A stretch of 64,000 bases of DNA, taken from contig WACJ01000523.1 in the NCBI GenBank assembly GCA_008973525.1, forward strand, positions 1,178,001 to 1,242,000, written 5' to 3'. The notes under the pieces are model-generated. The model was not told the DNA's origin. It did not search any database and was given only the letters and a program-made list of their open reading frames with translations. Numbering within the stretch: the first letter of the stretch is position 1; every line of letters begins with the position of its first letter. Position numbers and translations under genes: made by a program. Below are positions 1 to 12,628 of this stretch, in pieces. Origin of the DNA: Stenopsyche tienmushanensis. Lineage: Eukaryota; Arthropoda; Insecta; Trichoptera; Stenopsychidae.

Positions 1-148
1 ATATAATAGATACGAGGTTCAGAATTTTTGTATTCCTCTGCAATATAATTACGATTCAGATTCAAACTAAATGACGAAACTTCGGACATATTTTCAAAAT
101 AATATTTGAATTTTTTTCTCGAAATTATGGCTCGGGATTGGATTCCCT
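1..148. repeat. Right end of a hAT-like element, cut by the window edge
   Basis: The first 60 bases match 8460-8525 and the last bases (GGCTCGGGATTGGATTCCCT, 129-148) match the right end of the complete copy at 8108-8753. Between these two blocks the copies differ. The left end lies outside the window. No coding capacity is visible, so it is a non-autonomous or decayed copy. Assignment to hAT rests only on the target duplication seen at the other copy. Confidence 0.6.
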
Positions 149-1475
149 AGCTACGACTAAACGCGACATAATGAACACATTCTAGAAGTCACCCCCCCTA
201 AGAAGTAAACCGGTCGACGGACGTTAAACGAGGGCATTCTTCGAGATTGGGTCAACTCAGCAATTGAGCTCCCACACAAAAATTCAACCACGCGAATTGA
301 ATCATTTTCGCGAGTCTCGATCGGTTTATTGCGAACTGCTCACATAAAAGATCATACCGACCGTCACAACAGAAGCAGGTTCTGCACAATGCGCCGTTTA
401 AATTACAAAGAGGAAAAATAAGACGTAACCCCTCGTGCGACAAGACCTTGAAAATTAGCGCGGAACGAAAATACACGGAGCATCGTGGAAAGGGCGTACT
501 AGAAGGCGACATCGTCGGTATGGGTACACGTGGACGCGATAATCGCATATATATTCACCAATTCTTGGCGATTTTACGGATCGTGCCAGGGTTATTCCGC
601 ATCCCCCCATCGGCCATGGCGATTGCAATATGCGATCAATCAAATTGGCGCCAGAGAAATGTCAAGTTCAAACGCATCAAAAGGCGAATTTATTCAAAAA
701 CCCAGTCCCTAGAACAGTTTAATATAACAGATGTTTCGCTCTAATAAGATCGACCATGATTAATGAGCTGAACTTTTAATACGTGTATCGATGCCAACCT
801 GTTCAAATTTCGTAACGCAGCAGTCGTGATGGAGGATTTTTTAATTGTGTTTTGCATAACATATTGTGACACGGGGTGAGAATAATCCGACCGCGAGCGC
901 TTATCTTGCGAATCACGTGGTCTGGTTATGAAATAATGGCGTCCTTCTTGCGCACGACTTCGGAGAAGTGTGACGCTGACGCAGATGCACTGAGCGTGCA
1001 GAAGGTTAGCTTTGATCCAGAAAAGATGTTTGTTATCCTTGAATGACGAGAATAAAGTTATTACTTGTGACCATCCACAGCTTCATGCCTTCCAACTCAT
1101 TGATGTTATTGTTATCCACTTTCAATCTCATGATGTTAACCAAATACACAATCTCTTTAACTACATGCTCAACGGGTATTGTCTCAAACCCTTCAAAATC
1201 GCGTTCAAGAAACGCTGTCTGGGCAAGGTTTCTTCAGCAGCAAAGCAGAAATAAGAGTTCTCTCTGTCCGACACAGAGCATCCTCCGATGCGTTAAATTA
1301 ATGCCGCGTTGCTGGTTCGGGCTGGAATAGTCCAGCCTGTGACCCCAGGCTCCAGCAGTGTAGCAAGCGACGCTAACGAACAGGGCATCGTACATCAAGC
1401 TCATGGCCTTACCCCCGATACCCCATTCTGATCCCGAGATACTTATTCGTGGTATTCGTTCCGAGATACTTCTCG
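149..1475. other. Intergenic, no gene recognised
   Basis: Overlapping ORFs of up to 98 codons at 252-744 lie on both strands in a slightly GC-richer patch. None has recognisable domains, and opposite-strand overlap of this kind is typical of chance. Two copies of CCGAGATACTT sit at 1433 and 1471. Nothing else is supported. Confidence 0.5.
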
Positions 1476-1585
1476 GATCTTAAATGCTATATTTGCTTGT
1501 CCGCCACTTATCATCCGTATAAATTCACTCATCTGTCAGGACCCCCGCAGCGTGTATGAAGCTTGTATATAAATAAATAAACATT
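1476..1585 (-). repeat. Repeat family R1, 3'-part fragment (copy g)
   Basis: Read on the minus strand, this matches the 3' half of the R1 repeat: GTTTATTTATTTATATACAA, a degenerate form of the CACGCTGCGCGGTC block, then GATAAGTG-GGACAAGCAAATATAGCAT as in the copy at 36782-37197. The 5' half is absent. Confidence 0.6.
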
Positions 1586-2877
1586 GGAATACGGACACAC
1601 CATTGTGTCTTACCTCTTTAAGGGATTAACGGATTGGTATTGAATTCTTCACGGAGGTCATCTTATAGGCCTGGAGAATAGGGCAAGAGCGTTGTTTATA
1701 ACAAGCAGTTTTTTTTAATGGCTACAAGTTTGCTGTCTTCCTCTCTCTTGATTGTTCGCGCTAAGAACAGAACAACACGCCTAGCGTGTTCTTAGCACGG
1801 GACGGATTAAATGGAATGCGTTTATCACCCATGATCGACGCTAGATCGCATACATACAAAAGGGTGATTGCTTTTCAGTTAAGCGAACTAAACTGGAGCA
1901 TCGACATCCTCGATTCTTCGGCATTGCAATCGATCTCAAAACAGCCTCGGCTGGAAACACGACAACCTTTCCTGTTTAAAATACACCATTTTCACGTGCG
2001 CATACTTAATTAGAACCCACACGCACATTAGGCCGCAAAAATCGACCACTTTTGTCATTTAAGAAAAGCGCCCATAATTTATGAAATGCTTCCTCTTGCC
2101 ACAATAGATTATACGCATAGCGGTAATAGTCCGCCGTGTATGAATGGCGTGCCAAAATTTGCGGGTTGTTTGACCTCCACCCCGTAGGCGACATTTTTAC
2201 AACACAACCCCCACGAGGCGTTCGTGCAAATAGTATCGGATTCAAATTAAATCCAATACCTGTAACGTGATCTATCGATTTTCAAAGTCGCCATACCGGT
2301 TATTATGTCTCATGCGATTCGACCATCACAGACTACCGCAGAGAAGAACTTTTAACATGTTATTTGTAGCGTTTTTTTTTTTCCATTTTTATGTGCGTGA
2401 TTGGACACAGTCATAAAAAATCAACTACAATGTTGTTCTAAATAGTCGGTGCTGCACGGGTGACGTGCCAAGCTTTTTATACAACCTTTTCAAAAATATC
2501 AAGATTAATAAATTCATCAATGTCTAAACAAGAATGATAAACAACGCCAAGAAGACGTCCTCTGCAATATATCATATAATAAACGTTTAAATTTAGACAA
2601 TTCAGCGTCAGCGGTTGTTGGTTGTTTTGGGATCGCCCGCCGAAATAAAACAAGGAAGTGAGAGTTACAACATGAAACTGAATGTATTGTAGAAAACAAA
2701 ATGGAAATATTACATCAATGACATTCAAGGCAATGTTATGACACAAATGAAACACAAAAGTATACTTTCTAGTTTGAAATATCAATACTGAAACGTTTTT
2801 GGTTGGATGATATAACAAGGCGATTAGAAATAAATCAACATTTTTAATCCGTTGATGAATTCCACATATGCTACGAA
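1586..2877. other. Intergenic, no gene recognised
   Basis: The longest ORF is 145 codons on the minus strand (2477-2914). It has no recognisable domain, many Cys/Phe/Tyr codons driven by AT-richness, and runs into the R1 repeat, so I do not call it a gene. A 79-codon minus-strand ORF at 2006-2245 is equally featureless. Confidence 0.45.
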
Positions 2878-3178
2878 CGGACTCAAATGATAAAAAGAGA
2901 GTATTCTCGCACATTGAGTGCGGATATTAGTGAATCAGAGACAGGGACGGATAGAGTGTCTTGCGTCTCATCATACACTCGTACGTCGATGGCAAGGTCG
3001 TGCTGCAAAGGTGCCCCTACACGCAAATCATTCAGTTTATTTATTGATATACAAGCTTTACTCACGCTGCGCGGTCCTCAGAGAAAACTGGATTTGTATG
3101 GACGATAAATGATTGACATGCGAATATAGTATCTATGTTTAACCCAATTTAAAATTAGCTCTCTAATCAAAGGGTTAA
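2878..3178 (+). repeat. Repeat family R1 (copy a), near full length
   Basis: It begins at CGGACTC and runs through TTCTCGCACATTGAGTG, GAATCAGAGACAGGGACGGA, the block TTGATATACAAGCTTTACTC, CACGCTGCGCGGTCCTCAGA and GGATTTGTATGGACGATAA, ending at CTAATCAAAGGGTTAA. Compared with copy b it lacks about 100 bases in the middle. No terminal inverted repeat and no tRNA-like head are evident. The class is unknown; loss of the 5' half in several other copies is compatible with a SINE/LINE-type element. Confidence 0.75.
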
Positions 3179-4013
3179 CATCATCAACACAAAATTAAAT
3201 AAGTCTTTCATTGAAGAGGAGATAACAATGAACGGTTGTTCGCGTGCCTAAATATTTGAGTCTGAATAAAATATTTATTGTGCCGTTTGGAGCAATGAGT
3301 GGCCATAAGATAGCGAAGAACTCTTCGGGTCGTGATTTAGGATCAAAATTAATGCATAAATTAAAAACATTCAAAATGTGATGCATTAGACGACTGTCGA
3401 TATATAAACATCATTTCAATCTAAATTTAATATATTTTTAATCAGAAGGAAATTGCTTTTGATAGTATATTTTACCGCTATGGCATTTCCCTAAGGACTA
3501 GATCACATCCTCTACATTACTGAATAATTAAACGTGCACATTTGCAATATTTTTAATTGGAAAAAGCCAGCGAAACAAAAGGCACTTTGGTACAAAAGCG
3601 TAGTTATTAATAAAAATGGCAATGTTTGCGAATTAAAAGTGAAAAGCCTTCGGGGTAAAAGAGCGTCATAAATGAGATGCGATAGTCGCGGTCGGATGAG
3701 GATATTTTTAAAAATGCGAGCTGAAAAGAAGCACTCAAATTAAAGACCTTAGGAGATAAGCCATTCTGCTAAAAGGTCCAAAGAAAGGATGCTCTTTGTT
3801 GAGAAATGACGTGGCATGAAATAAAAATTAATAATCCTGTAGGTAAAAAAAAAATCATGAAAGAGAGCTATATTCGTAAAAATGAAAAAAAAAAATTGGG
3901 TTCTAGAGAATTTTCTATTTTAGAAACACTCCAGCGGTTAAGACTGCTACGCTGCCTATATGTTCAGCATTTTTCTGTATGGAACCTGAACGCTTACTAA
4001 TACCATGTATGTA
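3179..4013. other. Intergenic, AT-rich, nothing recognised
   Basis: Short A-runs near 3846 and 3889 and ORFs of at most 64 codons. No gene, repeat or RNA signal seen. Confidence 0.5.
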
Positions 4014-4142
4014 CAGTCAACCCTTCTATAGTGACGAGATAGGGACCATGCTATAGAAAGTTTGACACCCATACAAAATTTGTACGTGTTTAGTTTGTTG
4101 TACAAGCGCAAGTGAAATTGGACGCTATATGAGGGCTGACTG
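4014..4142. mobile_element. pogo/Tigger-like MITE with TA target duplication
   Basis: A 129-bp element flanked by TA on both sides. The left end reads CAGTCAACCCTTCTATAGTG and the right end, reverse complemented, CAGTCAGCCCTCATATAGCG. A TA duplication plus CAG termini is typical of pogo-type Tc1/mariner elements. It is too short to code. A related copy lies at 25379-25553. Confidence 0.75.
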
Positions 4143-6120
4143 TACTACCTACAGAAGAACCAGGAAGAGGTCGTGGTTGAAGAACTTGCGGCAGTGATAC
4201 GGATCCGGTACCAAAGCGCTTATATGCACTGCTGCAAATATGATCAAGCTTCAGTTGCTGGCTTCCGACGCACTTGAAGAAGAAGAAGGAAATGAATTCG
4301 CTATGGAAGATTCATGACGTCTCAAAATGAGCGTATCGATGAACTCGTTGAATGTGTGTTATCAGAGGACACATAAAAACGAGTCCGCGCCGCCTGGAGA
4401 TAAACTCGTCACCCGAGGTGATCTCCAGAGAGAGAGAGCAACCCGGGTGATTCATCTCTCGCGAGAGACACTTCCAAAAGATCAGCCGCGCTGTCACGGT
4501 CTATTTGGGGAATCGACTTCCTGGTCGATGGGAGTATTCCGATATATCTGCGCTCTTAAAAATAGCCGGTGTGTTTTGAGAATGCGAGTGTATCAAAACA
4601 ATGCTAGACTATAAAAAAAATTGGCAAAGAATGAGCGAAACGTGCGTACGTGGAAGTCAGCCATCGGAATAATTGTTTGCCAAAAATGTGGTAGCCAACT
4701 GCGCACAACTTTCGCCATCGTTGAACTCGTGTCATCTTCGAATTTCAGCCATTAGACCACATACAAGGAAGCGAGCGAAATTTACTCGCTCCAATCCCAG
4801 ATATTCAATTCTGGATAGGAAATTCCGCCTCGAGTGCCAGGAAATTTGATGTTTGCGAGTGTGGGAATCAATCTTTCATCTATAGACTTCATTTTAATTG
4901 AAATACCGACTTGGAGGACCTCTGCAAAACATACTTTTATAATTATAATTCTAATGCCAGATTAAGCCAAATTCCAATACAGGAATAACTGGCAGTGAAA
5001 ATCTTAGATGAGCCAAATGGCATTTTGACTCATACTTTGCCAATTTTAAGGCGAATTCATCTGGAGTGTTGCGAAACGATTCTATCTACAGTCCGCATAA
5101 AAGGGAAGGTGACCCAATTCTACCACTTGTATTCCCAATTTGTTGATTCTCATCCTTCCAGTTTTATCGGTTAGGCAACCCTATCGCGATACATAATACA
5201 TGGAGGCGAACGAAATACTACAACAAAAGTAATATAATTTAGAGCGACAATCAGTCAAAAGAGAGAGAAGACAAGTTAATCATTCGACGAGTATGCACTC
5301 ACATGTTGAGTGTGCACTCGAGTGACCTAGAGAGAGTATGCACGCACACGTTACCGGATTTATTTATAATGCTTGTATTTCTAATAGAATATTATTTATT
5401 CAAATTATGTCTGTAACATGGAAGGAAATTCTGGGAAAATTGCAAGCCTACCAGTTTCGGATTTTCTATTTTCAAGAATAAATTCATGCAAAGAAGTAGT
5501 AAACCGAAGTTAATCAAAGAGAGTCATAACAAACGACTACCAAAGCAAACGCTGGGATTTTACAACGCAGTAAAAGACATTAAGCCGGGAAGAAAAGGCG
5601 CCCAGTTCGACGGAGTTGTCATCCAGAGCGGGGAAGGTTCTTCGAGAAAGAGACCAACTCCGAGAAGACGGTTCGACAGAGCGTCTATCCTCGGGTGGAC
5701 CATCACGCACACGTTCCGTACTCCACACGCTCGCTTGCTTGCCACTGGTTCTCGAACCGTGTGATAATTGAATAAATGCGTTGTGCCGATTGTTCGACAT
5801 TTCATTGATCACCTGCAGCATCTCGTTCATCTCGATCTTCCTCGTTTCGACCGCTATCACTGAGTGAATGAAATCATAAACGTGTTCCGTCGTTCATCGC
5901 AGCCGACTCGTGGGTCGGGATCATCGTAACGGACCGCGCCGTGCTCAATCTCCATCGATCAGGCATCGCACAGAGGTGCTCTTAACCACGGGTTCACGTG
6001 CGAACAATGCGACCTTCAAGATGCAACGACGAAGATAGCAACCCCAGTAATCAGGTCAGACCCCTAAGTCAGGTGGGACCCTGCATATACAATCAATTGA
6101 AATTTAGCAGTTTTGACTAC
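4143..6120. other. Intergenic with simple repeats
   Basis: Contains an AAG run at 4275-4289, a GA run at 4427-4438 and clusters of TGTGCACTC/ATGCACGC-type words at 5290-5350. ORFs at 4312-4614 and 5486-5860 overlap on opposite strands and show no domain. No gene called. Confidence 0.45.
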
Positions 6121-6178
6121 AGTCTACTCTCGATTATACGTGTTTGTCCTCCCCGGCAGTCCCCGAGATAATCGAGAG
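6121..6178. repeat. Short inverted repeat, possible pogo-like remnant
   Basis: The left arm GTCTACTCTCGATTATACG and the right arm CGAGATAATCGAGAGTCTA pair over about 16 bases around a 20-base loop. The left side reads TACAGTCTAC, like a TA plus CAG terminus. The right end is interrupted by the next element. Confidence 0.5.
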
Positions 6179-6180
6179 TC

Positions 6181-6436
6181 TACACTTGGATCTGTTTTTA
6201 TGCGAATAAAATAGACTTTAAAAAAGCAATTCTAAGACAAATATGTATTGTGTTTTTATTTAACTTTTTTTATGCGATTTTTGGTACATTCTATCATATT
6301 GATTTGAAGTTATGCGGTTTTTAAAAATAATGGAACCTATCCCTCAGTTTTCTATGTAGTTCAAGTATTTTAAGCGATTTTTTATATGCGACTCGCCGTG
6401 GAACATATCTATCGCATAAAAACAGACCTAAGTGTA
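6181..6436. mobile_element. MITE, TACACTT family (copy 1)
   Basis: Terminal inverted repeats: left TACACTTGGATCTGTTTTTA, right (reverse complement) TACACTTAGGTCTGTTTTTA, both followed by TGCGA. Length 256 bp. The interior is A/T-rich with repeated ATGCGATTTTT and GCGGTTTTT words. A related element sits at 33181-33523. Non-coding, probably Tc1/mariner-derived because the ends begin with TA. Confidence 0.75.
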
Positions 6437-7761
6437 CTTTCAAGCATAAAAAAACATACTAAGACTTTAATATGCAATTGGAATATCCACAGATTGAATC
6501 GTAAAACTTGTATATTGTCGTATGAAAAATTGCTTCACAGCTTCCATCAAATTTATTTGTCCACAAATAGGAAACCATACGATTCCAAATTGATCAGCTC
6601 TAATTGATATCGTCATCATCGATACAATAAAACCAACGCTGGAGGACATTTCACGTCTTAAAATATTTCACAAGAGCAACCTTCAGATGACTTAATCGAT
6701 CGATAATTGATGCATCCAAAGACGATACAAGTTGATTCGAATACATCGATTATATAACATCGCAAATGTTTCACACGTTCAAATTGTATTCTTCCGCATT
6801 GACTGCCCGAAATCAATCACAAAGTGTGATTCGAAAGCATCTTGGATTTTTTCCAAACGCCCCCAAGTCTTTGTGATCTTGTGTGAACGATCAAAAGCCG
6901 ATGGTGAAAAGGCGCTAAAAACCGATTCAACCGATCGTCCAAAAGTGCATTCGAAGTGGACTTCAAGCAGATGAAATGATCGCCGATGAATGCAACGATA
7001 AGAAGCACCGGGTTGTGGTTTCGAATGCGATAATAAACGCTCGTTTTTATGAAGCGGTCGAGTCGACAAATCGGCGATGGAAAATAACCATGACAACATT
7101 TCCAAAGAGACACATGCAAGATTGCAGCGGTGTTGTGCAAACACAGAAAGATGCCTATTCATAGCTATTTGTACAACGCCAGCATCAAAAATTTAATGTT
7201 GTTTATTAGACTGTTAGTAACAATTTCAAAAATATTTGTAGAAAGGAAGACATGGGGCAGTTACCCGTGTTGCTGATATTCCGCGGACTGGTATACGACC
7301 ATTTCGACTGCCATCGGATTCCTTCAACGTAGCAACAAAAAAAGGGCAAGGGGAAGACTGTCGAAAGATCGTTGGTAGAATTCTTCCCCTATGTTGCTGT
7401 AATTTAATGGCCACTCCCAACGAAACGAAATTTTAAAACGAACTTTGAACTAATCGGGATAACTTTTCTGCTCGAAAGTCTGCAACGCACTGGGGGCTGG
7501 TGTTTGGATTTTATGATTTCATCTTCAACAACAATTTCTGTTTGTGGACCAAACCTTGCCAATGGGCTGATGTCCAATTCTATGCGAGTTAATAGCGGCA
7601 GCGCTTAAAACATAATTTACGGTCGCTGCGATTAATTCAGAAAGATAATAATTAACTAGATACATCATTGAACAATATTTAACCAATTGCGATCTTTAAA
7701 AAAAAAACAATATGTCCCAAAATGTTTAACTCGTTGATAAGTAATAGAACATATTTGTGTT
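6437..7761. other. Intergenic, no gene recognised
   Basis: A minus-strand ORF of 127 codons (6779-7162) overlaps another in a different frame and one on the plus strand. None has a recognisable motif or intron-exon signals, so all are treated as chance ORFs. Confidence 0.4.
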
Positions 7762-8098
7762 CGGACTCGTGTGATACAGAAAGAGCATTCTCGCACATTG
7801 AGTACGGAGATTAGTGAATCGGAGACAGAGACGGAGAGAGTGTCTTGCGTCTCATCATACATTCATACGTCAATGGCAAGGTAATGCTGTAAAGGTACCC
7901 CTGCACGTCTAAGTATTCACAAATATTGTATGTTACTGAAGCAGAAGACAAACGTGTATTGTTTATGTTTACGCGAAGAAATGAACGAATATTGTGTGAT
8001 ATCAAACAGTGTTAAGATTAATTTATTGATATACAAGCTTCCCTCACGCTGCGCGGTTCTGAGAGAAAAGTGGATTTGTGTAGACGATAAGTGGTAAA
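7762..8098 (+). repeat. Repeat family R1 (copy b), split by a hAT-like insertion
   Basis: The longest version of R1 in the window. It has the CGGACTC start, TTCTCGCACATTGAGTACGG, the middle section missing from copy a (GTTTATGTTTACGCGAAGAA, GAATATTGTGTGATATCAAA), then the CACGCTGCGCGGTTC and GGATTTGTG blocks. The sequence resumes beyond the hAT-like element at 8755 (CATATGAATTTAGGATCTAT), matching copy a's ACATGCGAATATAGTATCTA. Confidence 0.75.
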
Positions 8099-8107
8099 CA
8101 TATGATT

Positions 8108-8753
8108 AGGGAATCCAATTCCGGTTATCCCGGATCCCGGACAGTTTTAGGTGCTCATGAATCCCGAGATTAATAAACGTAATCTCGAATAAATCGGGAT
8201 TGAAATTTTAATCTAACAGAAATCGCACACCTCACCAGAACGATGAAGGCTACTAAATCGAGACATTTTCGCCGAAATCTAGACGCTTGGAAATAGTGGC
8301 GTAATTACTAATTGGCGAGCTTATGCGACGCCCAGGAGCAGTAACTGTCTAATCTATGTTTACATATATACGGTACATATCAAATTGTTGTATTAACCTT
8401 TCCCTACCGGTGATGTATTTACTACACCTCGACTCTAATAATGGGAATATCGACATGAAATATAAAAGATACGAAGTTCAGAATTTTTGTATTCCTTCGT
8501 AATATAATTACGAATCACATCCAAAGTATTATAGTATATAAGTATTCGTTTGCAGCGACGGAAATAAATAATTTGTCGGGAAATCGGGAATTTTGCGAGT
8601 TTTAGTCGGTCACATTGATGGTGTTATACGAAAATGGGGGCTTTCCTTAACTATTGAAAATCCCGGTCCTAGGATTCCGGGACTGATCCCGGGATGGTCT
8701 AATGCAATCCCGAAATCCCGGAATCGAAATTTTGGCTCGGGATTGGATTCCCT
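8108..8753. mobile_element. hAT-like non-autonomous element inserted in R1
   Basis: About 646 bp. It starts AGGGAATCCAATTCCGG and ends ATTGGATTCCCT, an 11-12-bp terminal inverted repeat. CATATGA stands on both sides (8099-8105 and 8755-8761), a 7-8-bp duplication of hAT type. The interior has many GGGATT/AATCCCG words near both ends (subterminal repeats) and no transposase. The host R1 repeat resumes after the insertion, which fixes both boundaries. Confidence 0.7.
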
Positions 8754-8789
8754 TCATATGAATTTAGGATCTATGTTTTAGTCAAAATC

Positions 8790-11628
8790 AGTTTGTCAAG
8801 ATCTGGTCAATAACCTCAACTCCCTTGTCCTTTATCTGAACTCGAAGAGTAAGATAATTATCACCTGATTTAACTGTTTTGAGAGTAAGGCAAGTTATTT
8901 CTCTGCAAGAAATTTTCGCTAAAAGTGCGGCGAAACGATACATAGACGTCGATCTACAGTCAGAAATTGCGTACTCGATGCGGTAGTACGTTTTGCGTCA
9001 TATTTGCATATATTTTATCTTGTGCATTATAATTTATCATTTATATATGTCGCACCCGTGTTCTTAAATATCTGTGTATATTATAAATCAAAACAACGGG
9101 AATAACTGCATATCCGAAATGGACGTCAAACAGTTTTGATATGGGGAGATCAAATATGGATGTGTGTCCACCGACAGTTATGTGACAGAGATCAAACGTG
9201 TAACAATCGCTGCTCTTTTGACGATGTAATCTAAACACAATCAGAGTAATTGAGCTGACAGATGATTTAATTCCAGATAAAATGTGTTTGCCAATTGGCT
9301 AACAGCGCCATTATCTCCCAGCACAAAGTGGAAAAGGAACGACGAATAGAATGGAGGATAAGAATTGCGAATTCAAAGCTGAAACAATGAGAAACTTACG
9401 CAACCGACCTTGAAAATCTTCGAAAGTACAAACGACAAGATCACCTTCGGCAGTTCTAATGGAGCACTAAACGAAATTGGGAGCGAAAACGAGCACAACG
9501 CTTTAGAATAGGTATGCATACTTATGTTAATTATGCTAAAATTCCAGAAAAAAAACACAAAGGCAACAACCACTCGAATGCTTCATAGTGTAAAGCCCTC
9601 GAAATTGTCGTTATTCCGACGAACTAGATTCAGTCGCTTGACCCCAGGTAACTAACCAACATATTCTAGCAAAAAAAACGCTCAAATCGATATACAGCAG
9701 TGTACAACTTAGAAAATTACCACCAACAATTCATGTTACATCATCAGATTAAGTGTTCCTAATCGGTTAAGCGACAGTATGACAGTAAACCATGCCCAAG
9801 AAACTACGCTCGTGTGCACCGGACATAAGATAACAAGCTAGTAGCCCTAACTCTGAGTAAATAGAACTTAAGGTCTACTATAAAAATAAAACAGATATTT
9901 ACAATGAAACTTGTTAGCGACTTTGGTCTATGAACAGTAGCTATGTAACCAGTTCAGTAGCGGACCGCAGACATTCCAATAAGTTTTTGAACAATCGAAA
10001 GGCGAATTTTCAGAAAAACGGAAAAGCATTCAGAAGAGCCAAAGTCATCAAGCAACTATATCAGAACAACAAAAGCAATCTAAACTGTTGATGAAGGATG
10101 ACTCTTTCTAATTGATCTCGTATAGTATCCTTCTAGTGGACTGCAATCATCAGCTTCATTCTTTATTGGATCAGAGCACATGGAAGATGATCGAGAAGAA
10201 TCAAGAGTTTGTATGATTTGTTCTCAGCATCAAAATGAGAGCGATCCCAACTACGGAACTTCACGCTGACGAGCCTCGACCAAAGTTGATTTTAACGATT
10301 CCGACGGTGTCAGATCTACGATTCCCAGGGAATCTGCTGTGAATGAATGCAAATTCGACCCTTCTTTTTTTATAAATGCGGATAAAAGGGCCGCTATGCA
10401 TATCCAATTTATCTCACACATTAAAATCTAAAAAGGGCCTCATTGTGGCGTTTTTGTTGATCATTTACATTTCTATGAGACTGGTACAAATGGAACACGC
10501 AATTTCAACAATATCAGAAAAGAATGCGGCAAAATAACAATATTTAATTGTTTCGACCTCGTTATCTGAGTGTAAGTTATTTTTGCAGTGTCCCACAGCG
10601 TTCGTTCGTCGAAAACAACACTTCAATCTTGACTGTGTTTACATTTGCTATAAATAAACAACGATAAGAATTTGCACAAGCAGAGTGGACGATAGTGGGA
10701 ATGCATCAAAAGTTATCGGTCCAAAGACGAAGCGCGGAAGACTGATCGACGACTCTATATATAGCTCGGTTATATCTCTTTTTGAATGGAGACGAGTCGA
10801 AGATAAGCGCGGAAGCTCGACTTATCCTATCTCGGCTGCGAAAGGTCAATCCACTCGACTGCAGATTTCGACACGAATCTCCTTCATTGGACAGAATTCG
10901 TCATGCTAGACTTTCCATTTCTAACCGAGCAAACCGAGCGCTCGAACACCTTCGAATTCAACTCGCTGTCAACACTGCAAATGCTCCACATGATCACTAA
11001 ATAGCTTTTAAACCTGGTTATGTTTTAATGTCTACCAATATTTGCATTGCGAAAAGGTCAAACGAGAAAGCGAGGTTTGAGTGCCGCTCCGAAAAGCATG
11101 AATAAAATAGTAGCCAAATTTTCCCAACGGCACTAAAATACATAACAATTTGTACGTTCAAGGTTTGTCGGTTAAATATTTCGGGCAAGTAGGCGTGCGT
11201 CATAGTCTTTTTTAGGAAGTAACCGACCGCACATCGACTTCCCTAAAGAAGCAAATACTTCTAGGAAGTATGTCGGAAAGGTCGCCGTAGCTCTGCAACA
11301 GCCATTAATTATTCATGGTTTCTACTAAATATGCAGAGAGCATATCCAATCCGAGTGTATTTATGAGCTCGATCCTTTCATATTGGGCCCCGATGGCATT
11401 CACGAAGCGAAGACGTCACATTTAGATGGTGGATTGTTTTACAAAAACATTTCAATATAGATTCGATGCCTGTGACGTGACGTCGCTGCCTGCTGATTTA
11501 TATGCGCGCGCATCCACAATTCAAAGCGAAGGCTCGAGCATTTAATTTCTGATTAAATGTAATTTCAATAGACCATATAATTTTATATAACCAAAATATC
11601 ATCTATGTAAAGATTTATCCAGTATACG
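8790..11628. other. Intergenic, nothing recognised
   Basis: AT-rich with a slightly GC-richer patch at 10.7-11.0 kb, where two short ORFs (10685-11000) overlap in different frames. No splice-supported exon, repeat or RNA gene found. Confidence 0.45.
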
Positions 11629-12093
11629 CTTCTATACCATTCATCCGATTGCGACGAAACTTTGGGGAGTTGTTGTGTGCATCTCCGTAAACGTTATAGA
11701 ATTAGTAAGAGCATTGTTTGTGCACGCAATTTATTTTGCGAGAAGTTTAACGGATGCACCATGTTAGCGCATATTAGTCTCGCGCACGGGAGAGAAGACA
11801 GTCGATCTTCGAGACGAGAGCGCGCATGCTTTTAGATCCTAGCCATATGTTCGGATATGGCATCCGATCGCGAGACGCTCATTCGTCATATCAGCAGTCC
11901 GAAAAGCGGACCAATTGGGCAAACAAACCTTGCGGCCACTCCGTCCTCTTTTAGGACTTTTTACGGCATTTTCTATAATCTGTACGATCACGGAAGCAAC
12001 GTAGCGTCTGGACATTTTCTATCATAGTATCTTTTTAAAAATAGTAATCGCCATATATACGTTAGGTCTGGAACTTTTAGGAGTGTCTTTGTA
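11629..12093 (-). repeat. Dispersed repeat R2, copy 1 (minus)
   Basis: On the minus strand it reads AGACCTAACGTATATATGGC, GATACTATGATAGAAAATGT, CGCTACGTTGCTTCCGTGAT, AAAAGAGGACGGAGTGGCCG, then a C/G-rich stretch and finally AGTTTCGTCGCAATCGGATG. The first 240 bases match 58592-58832 in the opposite orientation, so the two lie in inverted orientation 46 kb apart. It may be a mariner-type UTR or a SINE; I cannot decide. Confidence 0.65.
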
Positions 12094-12628
12094 TATTTTC
12101 GCCACGGGCACTTCATACCCTTGTGCATCGCATGCCGGATACTTGCTAGTAAATAATTAAACCACACATAAGAATCTCGCGCGGTAATAACTGAAGATTA
12201 AAAATGAATTTTCTATTCGAATATTAAAAGTAAAAAGCAGCTGTTAGCCTCCGGAGAAAAAGCAGTTCCAACCTTGAGAATTTGTAGGTGTTGGACTCGT
12301 AGCTCAATCATCTCGCGTTCAAATTCTACAGTTGTGGCTGGCAACTACATTTTTAAAAACATACATACGCACTTTATTGCATCCCGCATATTCACCAAAT
12401 CTGACACCGTCGGATTACTATGTGGAACACCTAATGTGTTAAGAGCCTTGAGTAGAGATGTATTTTCTCCGCAGTTCGTCTTTAGAGTCTCGCAGTTGGT
12501 TGGTCGTCTAAAGGTCAAAATAAATCTTTTATATTTTTTCCTTAGCGGATCATCCTCCAGGCGTCTACGAGGACGACGCCCGCGGGTTGTTGATCGCCCT
12601 GAACTGCATACAAATTAATATTTAGTAT
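12094..12628. other. Intergenic, nothing recognised
   Basis: A 114-codon plus-strand ORF (12274-12618) has no recognisable motif and no start context. No other signal. Confidence 0.4.

Noticed and set aside
2477..2914. 145-codon minus-strand ORF
   Set aside because: AT-driven composition, no domain, and it runs into the R1 repeat.
4150..4330. Short frame with ALICTAANMIKLQLLASDA and an acidic stretch, possibly a Harbinger-type N-terminus
   Set aside because: Too short and interrupted; the resemblance is not specific.
12274..12330. tRNA-like string with GTTCAAATTC
   Set aside because: No acceptor stem or D-arm pairing could be formed around it.
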